From positions 1 to 32,733 of the forward strand of contig JAQWMB010000022.1 in NCBI GenBank assembly GCA_029246995.1: a DNA stretch of 32,733 nt, written 5' to 3'. The DNA is from Dehalococcoidia bacterium. GTDB taxonomy: Bacteria; Chloroflexota; Dehalococcoidia; UBA2979. Below the pieces are notes generated by a model. That model was not told the DNA's origin. It saw nothing but the letters and a program-made list of their open reading frames with translations, and searched no databases. Shown in pieces: positions 22,443 through 31,491 of this stretch; the first letter of the stretch is position 1, and each line of letters begins with the position of its first letter. The position numbers and the translations under genes are program-made.

Positions 22443-24938
22443 TTATTTACTTGGCCTAAATCCCAGCTCTGCGCCAGTCATAGGAGCATCTCCAACTATG
22501 CCATCTTTCTTATATGAATCTATCTTTTCATGATCCATTTCTAGAACTTCATGAAATACATAATCATTGTGTTCTCCAAATCTAGCAGGCTGTTGTTCAA
22601 TTTCTGGCCTACGACCATTTACTGTCCATGGAGCATTATATACTGGATAAGTACCCAGATCATCTCTAAATTGCCAAGAGATAAATTGCCTAGAAGACAA
22701 AGAACCTTCAGAATCAAAATCTCTTCCTCTAAGAATTCTTTGACAAGGGACTCCTTTAGATTGAAGAACTTTTTCTATAGTTCTTGGTGCTGTTGACTTA
22801 CATATTGCTACTAATTCTTCTTCAATTTTATCTGGATCTGAAATTATATCTCTATCTAAATCAACTGGTTGCATGCTAGTCAATGTACCACTGTAATTAG
22901 CTATTTCCATTCCTGATTTTAATATGGCAATGCCATCTAGCAATCTATTTCTTTGTTCATCATTCGTACAAGTAATACTAATCCAGCCATCTCTTTCATT
23001 TGTGTCATAAATATTATAAGGATAAAAATCATCTTTATTCATACAGTCAACGCCTGCACCTTTGATTTCTGATTCGTTCAATTGTGATTCTACAAGGATT
23101 TCTTGAGAATAAGTAATACAAGTTTCTACACATGAAATATCTACATGCATGCTTGTCTTTTCATCACTTATTTTGTTCAATAATAATCCTTGAATCACAT
23201 GAAACGCTGTAGCAGTCCCATTCACTGGATCGCCATATGCACTCAATGGAATAGAGTCCTCGTTTTCATAACCTGTCCCAACAAAAAGACCTGCGAATGC
23301 AGCCTGTCCATCTCCAAATAATCTCCAACTACTCCTTGGTCCATTCTCGCCATATCCAGATAAAGTTGCAAAAATAATTTTTGGATTAATTACTTGAAGG
23401 GCTTTTATGTTTAAATCATATTTTTTTCTTGTGTCATAGGACATATTTGTGAGCACGATATCACTTTTTTTAACAAGATCTATCATTATTGACATGCCTT
23501 CTTCAGTACTTAATTCAATACCTGCAGATAATTTATTTCTTGCAAGACCTAACCACATAATATACCTATCCCATGGCTTGTCTCCAGGATCATTATCGGG
23601 GTATGAAGAACTGTTTTCTGGAGGAGTAGTCCATCCTCTCAGCATATCCATCCATTCGATCCCCTCAATTTTAATAATTTCAGCACCAAGATCTCCAAGT
23701 AAAGTTGCACCTTTTGGAGCAGCCCACGTATTTGTTAAATCTAAAACTCTAATGCCTTTTAATGGCTTAGTTATGTCAAATATAGAATGATCAATCATTG
23801 CAGGATTTTTATTAACTTTTAATTTATTTTCTAATATATATGCTCCTATAGCAGAATACTTTACGCCAGCATGAGTCCTTTGAATTGGAATAGACTCATG
23901 TCCTGAAAATCTCCCTACCCCAACAGGATACTTAACTGTTTTTGAGTTAATAGTTATTTCTTCAAAAGCATTACGTGAATCTAGTTGTGGGTCAGCTAAC
24001 ACTTCACTAGGTAGCCGTGTTGTAGAAATTGGCATTCCTGATTCTTGACCAAGCTCCACAATTTCCATAGCAGTTCTAGAAAAAAACCATGGAACAAGCA
24101 AGGCTTCAAGATCTTCCATATTTTGCGCTCTATTAAAGCGAGCCATAAATCTTTCATCTCTTTCTAAGTCTTCTCTACCAATCATTCTTGCAACTCTAGG
24201 CCATTCTCTATCATGAAATAACATATTTACACTTTTGCCATCTGCTGTCTGAAAACCAGATGACTGTGCTGTTGATGTTGCATTAAGTGTTTGCATTATT
24301 TCTACTTGATTAAAATGCCAATTAGAAGCACCTAATTCAGAATGCATATATAAAGATTCTTGTATTGAGATATCAATCAATACTCCAGATTCCAAATTAT
24401 GCACTTGATTTTGAAAGAGATATGCCGAGCTAGCAAGTGCTGCATGCCATGCTGCAGATACATATGCCTGCGGACCTTTCATTGGAAGAGGTGTCTTGCC
24501 TTTTTCTCCAATTCTTATCATGAATGGACCACTAGCTTGTGAAGTTAATTCACTACTAGGCACATCTGCATGAGAGCCATAAATTCCATAAGGAGTAATG
24601 CTACACCAATGTGCTTTATTGCCTTTAATCTTATATTGCGAACGTAAATCAATTCCTTTTTTCAGCCAAAATGAAGGTAAATGATCATCAATAATTAAAT
24701 CAGCTATAGATATTAATTCATCAATCAACTTCTTATCCACTGTTGATACGTTCAATGAATCTTTACCATATGCTAAGCAATTTTTTAATTCATCTAATCT
24801 TTCCCAAGGTACTTCTTCTAACTCAGTAGAATTCACTTTTAAGACTCTAGCGCCCATTCGTTGCAATAAAAGACTTGCTTGAGCAGATGCAACTGAGTGA
24901 CCTAACTCTATAACCAGATAAGGGCTACTTACTGTCAT
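22443..24938 (-). CDS. CaiB/BaiF family (type III) CoA transferase, two fused domains
   Basis: This 831 aa protein is about twice the usual 400 aa of the family. The N-terminal domain runs from ELGHSVASAQASLLLQRMGARVLKV to about residue 370. The second begins near residue 390 with KGIRVLDLTNTWAAPKGATLLGDLGAEIIKIE. The second domain keeps the GDPVNGTATAFHVIQGLL segment with the Asp expected to carry the CoA. The first half has weaker motif matches and may be structural. It should move CoA between acids and so activate the pathway substrate. The start at 24938 overlaps the preceding TGA as ATGA, typical of translational coupling; an ATG at 24950 is the alternative. Confidence 0.88.
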   Translation of the reverse strand: MTVSSPYLVIELGHSVASAQASLLLQRMGARVLKVNSTELEEVPWERLDELKNCLAYGKDSLNVSTVDKKLIDELISIADLIIDDHLPSFWLKKGIDLRSQYKIKGNKAHWCSITPYGIYGSHADVPSSELTSQASGPFMIRIGEKGKTPLPMKGPQAYVSAAWHAALASSAYLFQNQVHNLESGVLIDISIQESLYMHSELGASNWHFNQVEIMQTLNATSTAQSSGFQTADGKSVNMLFHDREWPRVARMIGREDLERDERFMARFNRAQNMEDLEALLVPWFFSRTAMEIVELGQESGMPISTTRLPSEVLADPQLDSRNAFEEITINSKTVKYPVGVGRFSGHESIPIQRTHAGVKYSAIGAYILENKLKVNKNPAMIDHSIFDITKPLKGIRVLDLTNTWAAPKGATLLGDLGAEIIKIEGIEWMDMLRGWTTPPENSSSYPDNDPGDKPWDRYIMWLGLARNKLSAGIELSTEEGMSIMIDLVKKSDIVLTNMSYDTRKKYDLNIKALQVINPKIIFATLSGYGENGPRSSWRLFGDGQAAFAGLFVGTGYENEDSIPLSAYGDPVNGTATAFHVIQGLLLNKISDEKTSMHVDISCVETCITYSQEILVESQLNESEIKGAGVDCMNKDDFYPYNIYDTNERDGWISITCTNDEQRNRLLDGIAILKSGMEIANYSGTLTSMQPVDLDRDIISDPDKIEEELVAICKSTAPRTIEKVLQSKGVPCQRILRGRDFDSEGSLSSRQFISWQFRDDLGTYPVYNAPWTVNGRRPEIEQQPARFGEHNDYVFHEVLEMDHEKIDSYKKDGIVGDAPMTGAELGFRPSK

Positions 24939-25759
24939 CTCGCTTTCCATTCTGGTTTTCTTTTTTCAACAAATGATCTTGGTCCTTCTTTATAATCTTC
25001 AGTATCACTCAAAGCATGCCCCAAATCATGTCCAAAATTACTACCCTCTGAGATGCCAATACCATGTTCACGTAAATTCCAAGCTCCTTCTAAAAATGCT
25101 CGTGTAGCTAAAGGAGAAACTTGTAAAACTTGTTTTGCAAGTTCCTTTGCACGTGTTTGCAAATCGTCTTTAGGAACAATTTCTGAAACAACACCTAATT
25201 GATGCATTCTTTCAGCATCTAATCTTTCACCAGTAGTACCTAACAATGCCATTCTTAAACCTACATTCCATGGCAACCCACCATTCGCAAGGCCATAAAT
25301 TTCACTTGCAGGTACTTGTCCTACAGATAAGTGTGGTTCAAGAAACTTAACATGCTCTGCAGCAATTACAATATGTGATTCCCACATAAAAATCAGACCT
25401 CCACCAGCGGTAAGTCCATTGAGCGCTAATATGATTGGCTTGAAGAATTTATATTGCCAAGGCAATCCAAATATTCTGCGTTGACCTAACCGACCTTCCG
25501 ATCCACTTGCTGCCTCGCGCATATCAGCCCCAGTACAAAAATGCCTGTCGCCGGCACCAGTTAAAATAACAGCCCATACAGCATCATCTTTACGAGCACC
25601 CTGCCAAAAATCTGCCAGTTCAGCATGCATCTGTGCATTTAAAGCATTCCCATTCTCAGGCCTATTCAGTGTGACTGTAGCAATTTTATCTTCTATAGAT
25701 ACTGAAATTGCTTGATATGATTCATTAGATTCATAGGATTTTTTTTCAAAATTACTCAT
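24935..25759 (-). CDS. Enoyl-CoA hydratase/isomerase family protein (divergent)
   Basis: This 274 aa crotonase-fold protein has oxyanion-hole segments FCTGADMRE and NGLTAGGGLIFMWES. Both hydratase glutamate positions are lost: the first is Ile (GGGLI) and the second His (FLEPHLSVG). It is therefore unlikely to be a plain hydratase; isomerase, hydrolase or lyase activity is possible. The ATG at 25759 with AAGGA upstream is preferred to a TTG at 25783. Its TGA stop overlaps the CoA transferase start, so the two proteins are probably made in fixed ratio. It is 31 bp past a candidate internal promoter region. Confidence 0.86.
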   Translation of the reverse strand: MSNFEKKSYESNESYQAISVSIEDKIATVTLNRPENGNALNAQMHAELADFWQGARKDDAVWAVILTGAGDRHFCTGADMREAASGSEGRLGQRRIFGLPWQYKFFKPIILALNGLTAGGGLIFMWESHIVIAAEHVKFLEPHLSVGQVPASEIYGLANGGLPWNVGLRMALLGTTGERLDAERMHQLGVVSEIVPKDDLQTRAKELAKQVLQVSPLATRAFLEGAWNLREHGIGISEGSNFGHDLGHALSDTEDYKEGPRSFVEKRKPEWKAR

Positions 25760-25853
25760 AATATATTCCTTAAAATAGTCCAAGTAAAAACTTTAACTAT
25801 TAATATTTTAACTAAGCGCTGGGTAATTACTTCAAATACATACCAAAGTTAGA

Positions 25854-25880
25854 TTGATAGTAAATAAAATTAGCTGTCAA
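25854..25880 (-). promoter_or_regulatory. Candidate promoter between the permease and CoA-transferase genes
   Basis: On the minus strand a perfect TTGACA (25875-25880) and TATCAA (25854-25859) are 15 nt apart, in the 121 bp between dppC-like and the hydratase start. The short spacer weakens the call. Confidence 0.3.
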
Positions 25881-26849
25881 CTACAAATATTGACGCTGGT
25901 CTATAACATCCCTCAATCTATCTCCGAGAGTATTAATTGACCAAACCATCATTGAGATTGCAGCTCCAGGCATCATAGCAAGCCAATAAGCTCTATGAAG
26001 ATACTGCCTGCCTTCAGCTAACATTGAACCCCAAGAAGCTGTTGGAGGAGGAATCCCTACTCCCAAGAAACTTAAAGATGCCTCAATAATAATCAAAATA
26101 GCACATGAGAAAGACCACAAAACTAAAAGTGGTGAAAACAAATGAGGTAAAACATGTCTGAACACAATCCTTCTTGGTGTAGCTCCTATTGAACGAGCAG
26201 CTTCAACAAATTCCCTATTTTTTAATGAAAGGGTGAGTCCTTCAGAAATTCTTGCATAAGGTCCCCAAAACCATAAAGAAAATAAGATTAACAATATATG
26301 TAATCCAGGACCAAAAACTGCTGCAACAGTCAATGCCATAAGCAAAAGAGGTAAAGCAATTTGTAAGTCAGCCCATCGCATAATAGTTGCACCTACAACT
26401 CCACGTTTCCATCCAGCAATTAATCCTAAAACTACTCCGATGGTTGCAGCTCCTGTTGCTCCAGTTACTCCTAATAAAATAGACACTCTACCACCCATAA
26501 GTATTCTAACGAATATATCTCTACCTACAGTATCAGTACCTAAAGAATGGACTGAATTAAAGGCAAAAGACCATACTGGTGGTTGCAGTGTATCAGAAAG
26601 AACTGGCTTATTAGGATCCCATGAAACAATTAGTGGTGCAGTAAAAGCAAAGAACAAAAAGAAACTTGCAATAATTAATGCAACAAATGCTGGTGGATAT
26701 CTTACAAATCCTAACACCATTCTGTGATTCCATATTTTTTCTCGCATTGAACGTTGAGCGGCAATAATTGCCATTTCAGATACACCAAACTCAGTTGATG
26801 CTGCAGATTTTTTATTATCTTCTATATTATCGTTATCATTATCTGACAT
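25881..26849 (-). CDS. ABC transporter permease, DppC/OppC-like
   Basis: This 322 aa inner-membrane permease belongs to the peptide/nickel/opine family. The N-terminal 40 residues are charged and Asn/Asp-rich. An OppC-type segment follows (APLIVSWDPNKP, then HSLGTDTVGRDIFVRILMGGRVSILLGV), with about six hydrophobic helices. The ATPase-contact EAA loop reads EAARSIGATPRRIVFRHVLPH. Three bp separate its ATG from the stop of the DppB-like gene, with AGGGGAA overlapping that stop. No ATPase or substrate-binding protein gene is in the window, so its partners must lie elsewhere. Confidence 0.92.
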   Translation of the reverse strand: MSDNDNDNIEDNKKSAASTEFGVSEMAIIAAQRSMREKIWNHRMVLGFVRYPPAFVALIIASFFLFFAFTAPLIVSWDPNKPVLSDTLQPPVWSFAFNSVHSLGTDTVGRDIFVRILMGGRVSILLGVTGATGAATIGVVLGLIAGWKRGVVGATIMRWADLQIALPLLLMALTVAAVFGPGLHILLILFSLWFWGPYARISEGLTLSLKNREFVEAARSIGATPRRIVFRHVLPHLFSPLLVLWSFSCAILIIIEASLSFLGVGIPPPTASWGSMLAEGRQYLHRAYWLAMMPGAAISMMVWSINTLGDRLRDVIDQRQYL

Positions 26850-26852
26850 AAG

Positions 26853-27773
26853 TTATTCCCCTCTTCTGATTCTTGGGTCAATTAGACCATAAGCAAAGTC
26901 AGCGATAATACTACCAGTTAAGACAAGGAAACCAATAAGTAAGCCGCATGTTTGAATTATAGGATAGTCTCGAGTTTTTGCTGCTTCTACAACTAATGTA
27001 CCAAAGCCAGGCCATGCAAAAATAGCTTCTACAATAAGAGCGCTACCAATTAATGTCCCGACATCTACACCCATTGTAGTGATAACAGGCAATAAAGCGT
27101 TTCTTAATACGTGCCTTCTAATTACATTTACTTCGTGTAAACCTTTTGCGCGTGCCGTTCTAACAAACTCCATTGTAAGGGTTTCAGATACTTGAGCTCT
27201 GACTAATCTTGTATATTTTGCTAAAGGATAACCACATAAAGTTGCTACTGGAAGCACGTAGTGAGTCCAATCACCGCTACCGAAAACAGGCAACCATCTT
27301 AGTGTCACTGCAAAAAAGTATATATATAAAATACCCAAAAAGAATGATGGTACTGATTGACCAACGAGCGAAACAACCATAGCAAATGCGCCAATTGCAC
27401 CCCTCTTAACAGCTGCCAAACAGCCAATAGGTATTGATAAGAAAATATAAACTAAAAATGCTGGTACAACCATTTTAATGGAAATCCCGACTCTCGATTT
27501 TACCATGTCTGTAGCAGGCTCAAAAGTCCTGACAGAATTTCCAAAATCACCTCTAAAAATTTCACCTATAAAAGAGAAAAACTGAACAATAAGAGGTCTA
27601 TCAAACCCATATGCTACACGAAGTTTTTCAATCTCTTCTGGTTCAATCGCTCCCTCAGTTAACATGAGGACTGGATCACCAGACATTCTAGAAATAAAAA
27701 ATAATATAGTTACTAAAAGGAATAAAACAATTGCTGACTGAAACACCCTTTTTGCCATGACTGGACCAATCAT
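26853..27773 (-). CDS. ABC transporter permease, DppB/OppB-like
   Basis: This 306 aa permease has the DppB layout: an N-terminal helix, the periplasmic segment GDPVLMLTEGA to LRVAYGFDRPLIVQF, GDFGNSVRT, then five further helices. The EAA loop reads RTARAKGLHEVNVIRRHVLRNALLPV. It pairs with the next gene to form the channel for a peptide-like or other small organic solute. The ATG at 27773 has AGGAG 7 nt upstream. As first gene of the minus-strand catabolic set, it points to an imported substrate for the pathway. The family also transports opines, nickel and oligosaccharides, so the substrate is open. Confidence 0.92.
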   Translation of the reverse strand: MIGPVMAKRVFQSAIVLFLLVTILFFISRMSGDPVLMLTEGAIEPEEIEKLRVAYGFDRPLIVQFFSFIGEIFRGDFGNSVRTFEPATDMVKSRVGISIKMVVPAFLVYIFLSIPIGCLAAVKRGAIGAFAMVVSLVGQSVPSFFLGILYIYFFAVTLRWLPVFGSGDWTHYVLPVATLCGYPLAKYTRLVRAQVSETLTMEFVRTARAKGLHEVNVIRRHVLRNALLPVITTMGVDVGTLIGSALIVEAIFAWPGFGTLVVEAAKTRDYPIIQTCGLLIGFLVLTGSIIADFAYGLIDPRIRRGE

Positions 27774-27861
27774 ATTAATCTCCTATCAAAACAAAAGCCA
27801 CAAAAACATTTATCAATGACATTTATTTATAGCATATTGAAATAAAAAAATGTAAAGTTTC

Positions 27862-27901
27862 TTAATTTAATTTATTTGATTTAAAAAATAAATTAAATTA
27901 A
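27862..27901. repeat. 16-bp A/T-only inverted repeat upstream of surf1
   Basis: Arms 27862-27877 and 27886-27901 are perfect reverse complements around an 8-nt loop, made entirely of A and T. They sit in the 159 bp divergent gap between the DppB-like gene and surf1. The block could be a cruciform-prone element, a promoter-region operator or a low-complexity accident; no function is claimed. Confidence 0.5.
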
Positions 27902-27932
27902 ATTAAACATGATTTAAAGTTAAGATATCCAA

Positions 27933-28649
27933 ATGCAAACAAAAATTAAATTAAGAAAAAAAATATATACTACAATACTACTAATACTTGCATTCCTTTT
28001 TTTTATTATTCTTGGTACTTGGCAAATTGATAAATACTCAAATCAAAAAACAAATAAAGACTTACTAATAAGTATTAACAATAAACCCCAAGTCAAAATA
28101 AAAGATGTAGAAAGAAACCTTTACCAACATCTCTATAGAGAAATTACATTACAAGGATATTGGGATTATGAGAATATTCAATTCAGTACAAATATAGTCA
28201 GGTATGGCGTTTTAGGAAAAGATATTCTTGTCCCATTCAATGTTGTTAATGATATGAATATTCTAGTTAATCGAGGATGGGCTCCAGTACAACTTATACC
28301 AAATGCTGTATTAAATTTAAAGATGAAAAAGACTAACACAGTTGAAGGAAGAATATATATCCCACCCAAAAAACAAGTTAGAGCGTTAAATAATAATGAA
28401 TGGTTAGGTTTTTCAATAGAATCTATTTCGCAATCAGTTGGTTACAATATGTCTAATTGGATGATTATTGAAAATGCAAAAATAAAGATTGGAGATGAAT
28501 ATACCAGATATTCAATATTACCTAAAGAATTTCCTGTGAATCAAAATATCCTAGTCAATAATGACATTTTTCATCTTGGATATGCTTTTACATGGTATAG
28601 CTTTAGCATCCTCACAATTTTTGGAATGATACACGTATATAAAAATTAA
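27933..28649 (+). CDS. SURF1 family cytochrome c oxidase assembly protein
   Basis: This 238 aa protein helps insert heme a during cytochrome oxidase assembly. It has the SURF1 architecture: an N-terminal membrane helix at about 12-30 ending in LGTWQIDKY, a periplasmic domain with LYREITLQGYWD, ILVPFNV, ILVNRGWAP and VEGRIYIP, and a C-terminal helix at about 213-233 after LGYAFTWYSFS. The family motifs GxWQ and the near-terminal YAxTWY are kept. It stands alone without cox genes and converges on acnA with a 9 bp gap. It is notably A/T-rich (Lys, Asn, Ile). Confidence 0.9.
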   Translation: MQTKIKLRKKIYTTILLILAFLFFIILGTWQIDKYSNQKTNKDLLISINNKPQVKIKDVERNLYQHLYREITLQGYWDYENIQFSTNIVRYGVLGKDILVPFNVVNDMNILVNRGWAPVQLIPNAVLNLKMKKTNTVEGRIYIPPKKQVRALNNNEWLGFSIESISQSVGYNMSNWMIIENAKIKIGDEYTRYSILPKEFPVNQNILVNNDIFHLGYAFTWYSFSILTIFGMIHVYKN

Positions 28650-28658
28650 TCTAACTAG

Positions 28659-31331
28659 TTAATTCTGTTTTCGCATCAGTTCTAAGACAACATAATTTAA
28701 AATGCCACCACTTTTATAATATTCAATTTCGATTGGTGTATCTATTCTAACTAAAACAGCAAAAGAAACTTCTGTCCCGTCTTCCCTAGTAGCAATAACA
28801 GTAACTTCTTGTTTTGTCTGTAAGTTATCATCAATGCCTAGAATAGATATAGTTTCAGAGCCATCAAGTTCAAGGCTACTAGCGTCATTGCCATTTAAAA
28901 ATTCCAATGGCAGTACGCCCATACCTACAAGGTTACTTCTATGAATTCTTTCATAACTCTTGGCAATTACAGCTTTTACCCCTAATAAAAAAGGGCCTTT
29001 CGCAGCCCAATCTCTTGAACTGCCTGAACCATACTCGCTACCTGCTAAAATTACTAACGGAGTTGAATGTAAAGCATACTCCTCTGCTGCATCAAAAATA
29101 GTCATCTCTGTTTTTGAAGGAAAATGGATAGTCCAGCCGCCTTCACGCTCTACAAGAGCGTTATTAAGACGGATATTACCAAAAGTACCCCGCATCATTA
29201 CCTCGTGATTACCTCGGCGCGAACCATAAGTATTAAAATCAGCATAATCAATTTTATTATCTGTGAGATATTGACCAGCAGGACTTTCTAACGCAATTGC
29301 GCCTGCAGGAGAAATATGATCAGTAGTTACAGAATCACCAAGAATAGCTAAAATTCTACTATTGTTTATATTCTTAAGGTTATTAGTATTATTTGATAAA
29401 TTATCAAAAAATGATGGTTGCCTGATATAAGTTGAGTCATTGTCCCAATCAAATAGTTCACTGTTTGATTGCTGCAAAGAACGCCAATTATCATCACCAC
29501 TAAAAACTGTAGAGTATTTTTCTTGAAAAAGACTAATGTTAAGTTCTTTCTCTATAATTGCATTTACTTCTTCTTTAGATGGCCAGATATCTTTTAAGAA
29601 AACATCCTCACCCAATTTTGAAGTACCAAGCGGCTCAGTAGATAAATCTAAATCCATTGTCCCTGCAATTGCATAAGCCACAACTAATGGTGGAGACGCA
29701 AGGTAATTAGCTTGTATTGCATTATGTATTCTTGCTTCAAAGTTTCGATTTCCCGACAACACTGAAGTTAATAAAAGATCTTCTTCAGATGCCATGCTAG
29801 AAATCTCTGGTATTAAAGGACCTGAATTACCAATACAAGGTGTCCAGCCATAACCAACAAGATTAAAACCTAACTTCTCCAATGGATCTAATAATTTAGA
29901 TGAATCTAAATATCCAGTCACAACTGTAGAACCAGGAGCCAAACTCGTTTTGACCCATGCTTTTTTTTCTAAACCTAAATCAATAGCTTTTTTTGCAAGT
30001 AGGCCTGCTGCTACCATCACTTCTGGATTTGAAGTATTGGTACAACTTGTAATTGATGCGATAGCAATTGCACCATTATTTAAATTAAATTCATTTCCAT
30101 CAATAGTGATGTTACTTTTTTTAAGTTCTTGATTACTTTGTGCAAATTCATTAAGTACATTTTGAAATGACTGTTTGCCAGCACTTAATGCAATTCTATC
30201 TTGTGGTCTTTTTGGTCCAGCAATACTAGGTTCCACATCTCTTAAATTAATTTCAACAAGATCAGAGTAAGTTGGATCATTGTGAGAGTCATTGAACAAT
30301 AAGCCCTGCTCAGATGTATATTGTTGAACCAACGCTACTAACTCATCACTTTTGCCAGTTAAAGATAAATAATCTAAAGTAGTTTGATCGATCGGTGAAA
30401 AACCTACCGTTGCTCCATATTCAGGTGACATGTTAGCTAATGTTGCGCGAGCAGCTAGCGGTAATGCAAACAGACCATCACCAAAATATTCAATAAACTT
30501 ACCGACAACTTTTTTCTCTCTTAGAACTTCTGTAACTGTTAATACTAAATCTGTTGCAGTTACTCCAGGTTTCAACTGCCCAGTTAGCTTAACGCCTATC
30601 ACTTCAGGTACTAACATAGAAATAGGCTGCCCTAACATTGCTGCTTCAGCCTCTATCCCTCCAACTCCCCATCCAACAACACCTAACCCATTAATCATAG
30701 TTGTATGGGAGTCAGTGCCGACTAAAGAGTCTGGATAAATTTCATTATCTGAAAAAGCAATTGCATTCGATAGATATTCCAAATTGACTTGGTGTATAAT
30801 TCCTGTACCAGGAGGAACAACCCTAAATTTTTCTAGAGATTCTTGTCCCCATTTCATAAATTTATAACGTTCTTTATTTCTCTTAAACTCTAGCTTAACA
30901 TTATTTTCATATGCTTTCTCATGACCGTACTCATCAACTTGTACAGAATGATCGATAACAAGATCTACAGGTTGTATTGGATTGATAATGCCTGGATCAC
31001 CACCCATTGAATGCACTGCATCACGCATTGCTGCTAAATCAACAACACATGGCACCCCAGTAAAATCTTGCAATAAAACTCTAGAAGGGCGAAAAAAAAT
31101 AGAATAATTTTGTTGTGCGACATTAGGCCAATCAAAGATAGCAAGAATATCTGCCTTCTTGATTAATTTATCATCATAATTTCTGATGAGATTTTCTAAT
31201 AAATTACGAATTGAATAAGGCAAAATTGATAAATCTTTACCTAAAATAGATGCTAATTCTTTAATATTATAATATTTATATTCCTTGCCATCATAGGCAA
31301 GATTCATTTGGACTTGTTCTTTAATATTCAT
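28659..31331 (-). CDS. acnA: Aconitate hydratase A, with one cluster cysteine replaced
   Basis: This 890 aa protein of the AcnA/IRP1 group should interconvert citrate and isocitrate in the TCA cycle. VGTDSHTTM, SCTNTSNPEV, CIGNSGPL, TDHISPAG and YGSGSSRDWAAKG mark the active-site segments. The 4Fe-4S cluster normally uses three cysteines. C430 and C499 are present at the right 69-residue spacing, but the middle one, in GYGCxxC, is Trp496 (GYGWTPCIGNSG). Either the cluster is altered, or the base reflects a sequence error or variant (TGC to TGG is one change). The ATG at 31331 has AAAGG upstream. Confidence 0.93.
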   Translation of the reverse strand: MNIKEQVQMNLAYDGKEYKYYNIKELASILGKDLSILPYSIRNLLENLIRNYDDKLIKKADILAIFDWPNVAQQNYSIFFRPSRVLLQDFTGVPCVVDLAAMRDAVHSMGGDPGIINPIQPVDLVIDHSVQVDEYGHEKAYENNVKLEFKRNKERYKFMKWGQESLEKFRVVPPGTGIIHQVNLEYLSNAIAFSDNEIYPDSLVGTDSHTTMINGLGVVGWGVGGIEAEAAMLGQPISMLVPEVIGVKLTGQLKPGVTATDLVLTVTEVLREKKVVGKFIEYFGDGLFALPLAARATLANMSPEYGATVGFSPIDQTTLDYLSLTGKSDELVALVQQYTSEQGLLFNDSHNDPTYSDLVEINLRDVEPSIAGPKRPQDRIALSAGKQSFQNVLNEFAQSNQELKKSNITIDGNEFNLNNGAIAIASITSCTNTSNPEVMVAAGLLAKKAIDLGLEKKAWVKTSLAPGSTVVTGYLDSSKLLDPLEKLGFNLVGYGWTPCIGNSGPLIPEISSMASEEDLLLTSVLSGNRNFEARIHNAIQANYLASPPLVVAYAIAGTMDLDLSTEPLGTSKLGEDVFLKDIWPSKEEVNAIIEKELNISLFQEKYSTVFSGDDNWRSLQQSNSELFDWDNDSTYIRQPSFFDNLSNNTNNLKNINNSRILAILGDSVTTDHISPAGAIALESPAGQYLTDNKIDYADFNTYGSRRGNHEVMMRGTFGNIRLNNALVEREGGWTIHFPSKTEMTIFDAAEEYALHSTPLVILAGSEYGSGSSRDWAAKGPFLLGVKAVIAKSYERIHRSNLVGMGVLPLEFLNGNDASSLELDGSETISILGIDDNLQTKQEVTVIATREDGTEVSFAVLVRIDTPIEIEYYKSGGILNYVVLELMRKQN

Positions 31332-31476
31332 AATAAAACCTTTTGATTTGAATTTCGAATTTTTATGATAGCTTAATTTTTATCATTAATACAATACCAT
31401 ATGATGAACCAAAATAATTTTTTCTCATAAAGTAACGAATACAAATCAATTTATTAGATCGTAATCAAAGAGCTGT

Positions 31477-31482
31477 TATAAT
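31477..31482 (+). promoter_or_regulatory. -10 box of the tRNA-Arg gene
   Basis: A perfect TATAAT ends 9 nt before the mature tRNA 5' end, the usual placement for a tRNA promoter with a very short leader. The -35 region at 17 nt spacing (TTAGAT) is weak. Confidence 0.4.
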
Positions 31483-31491
31483 TACTTCACT

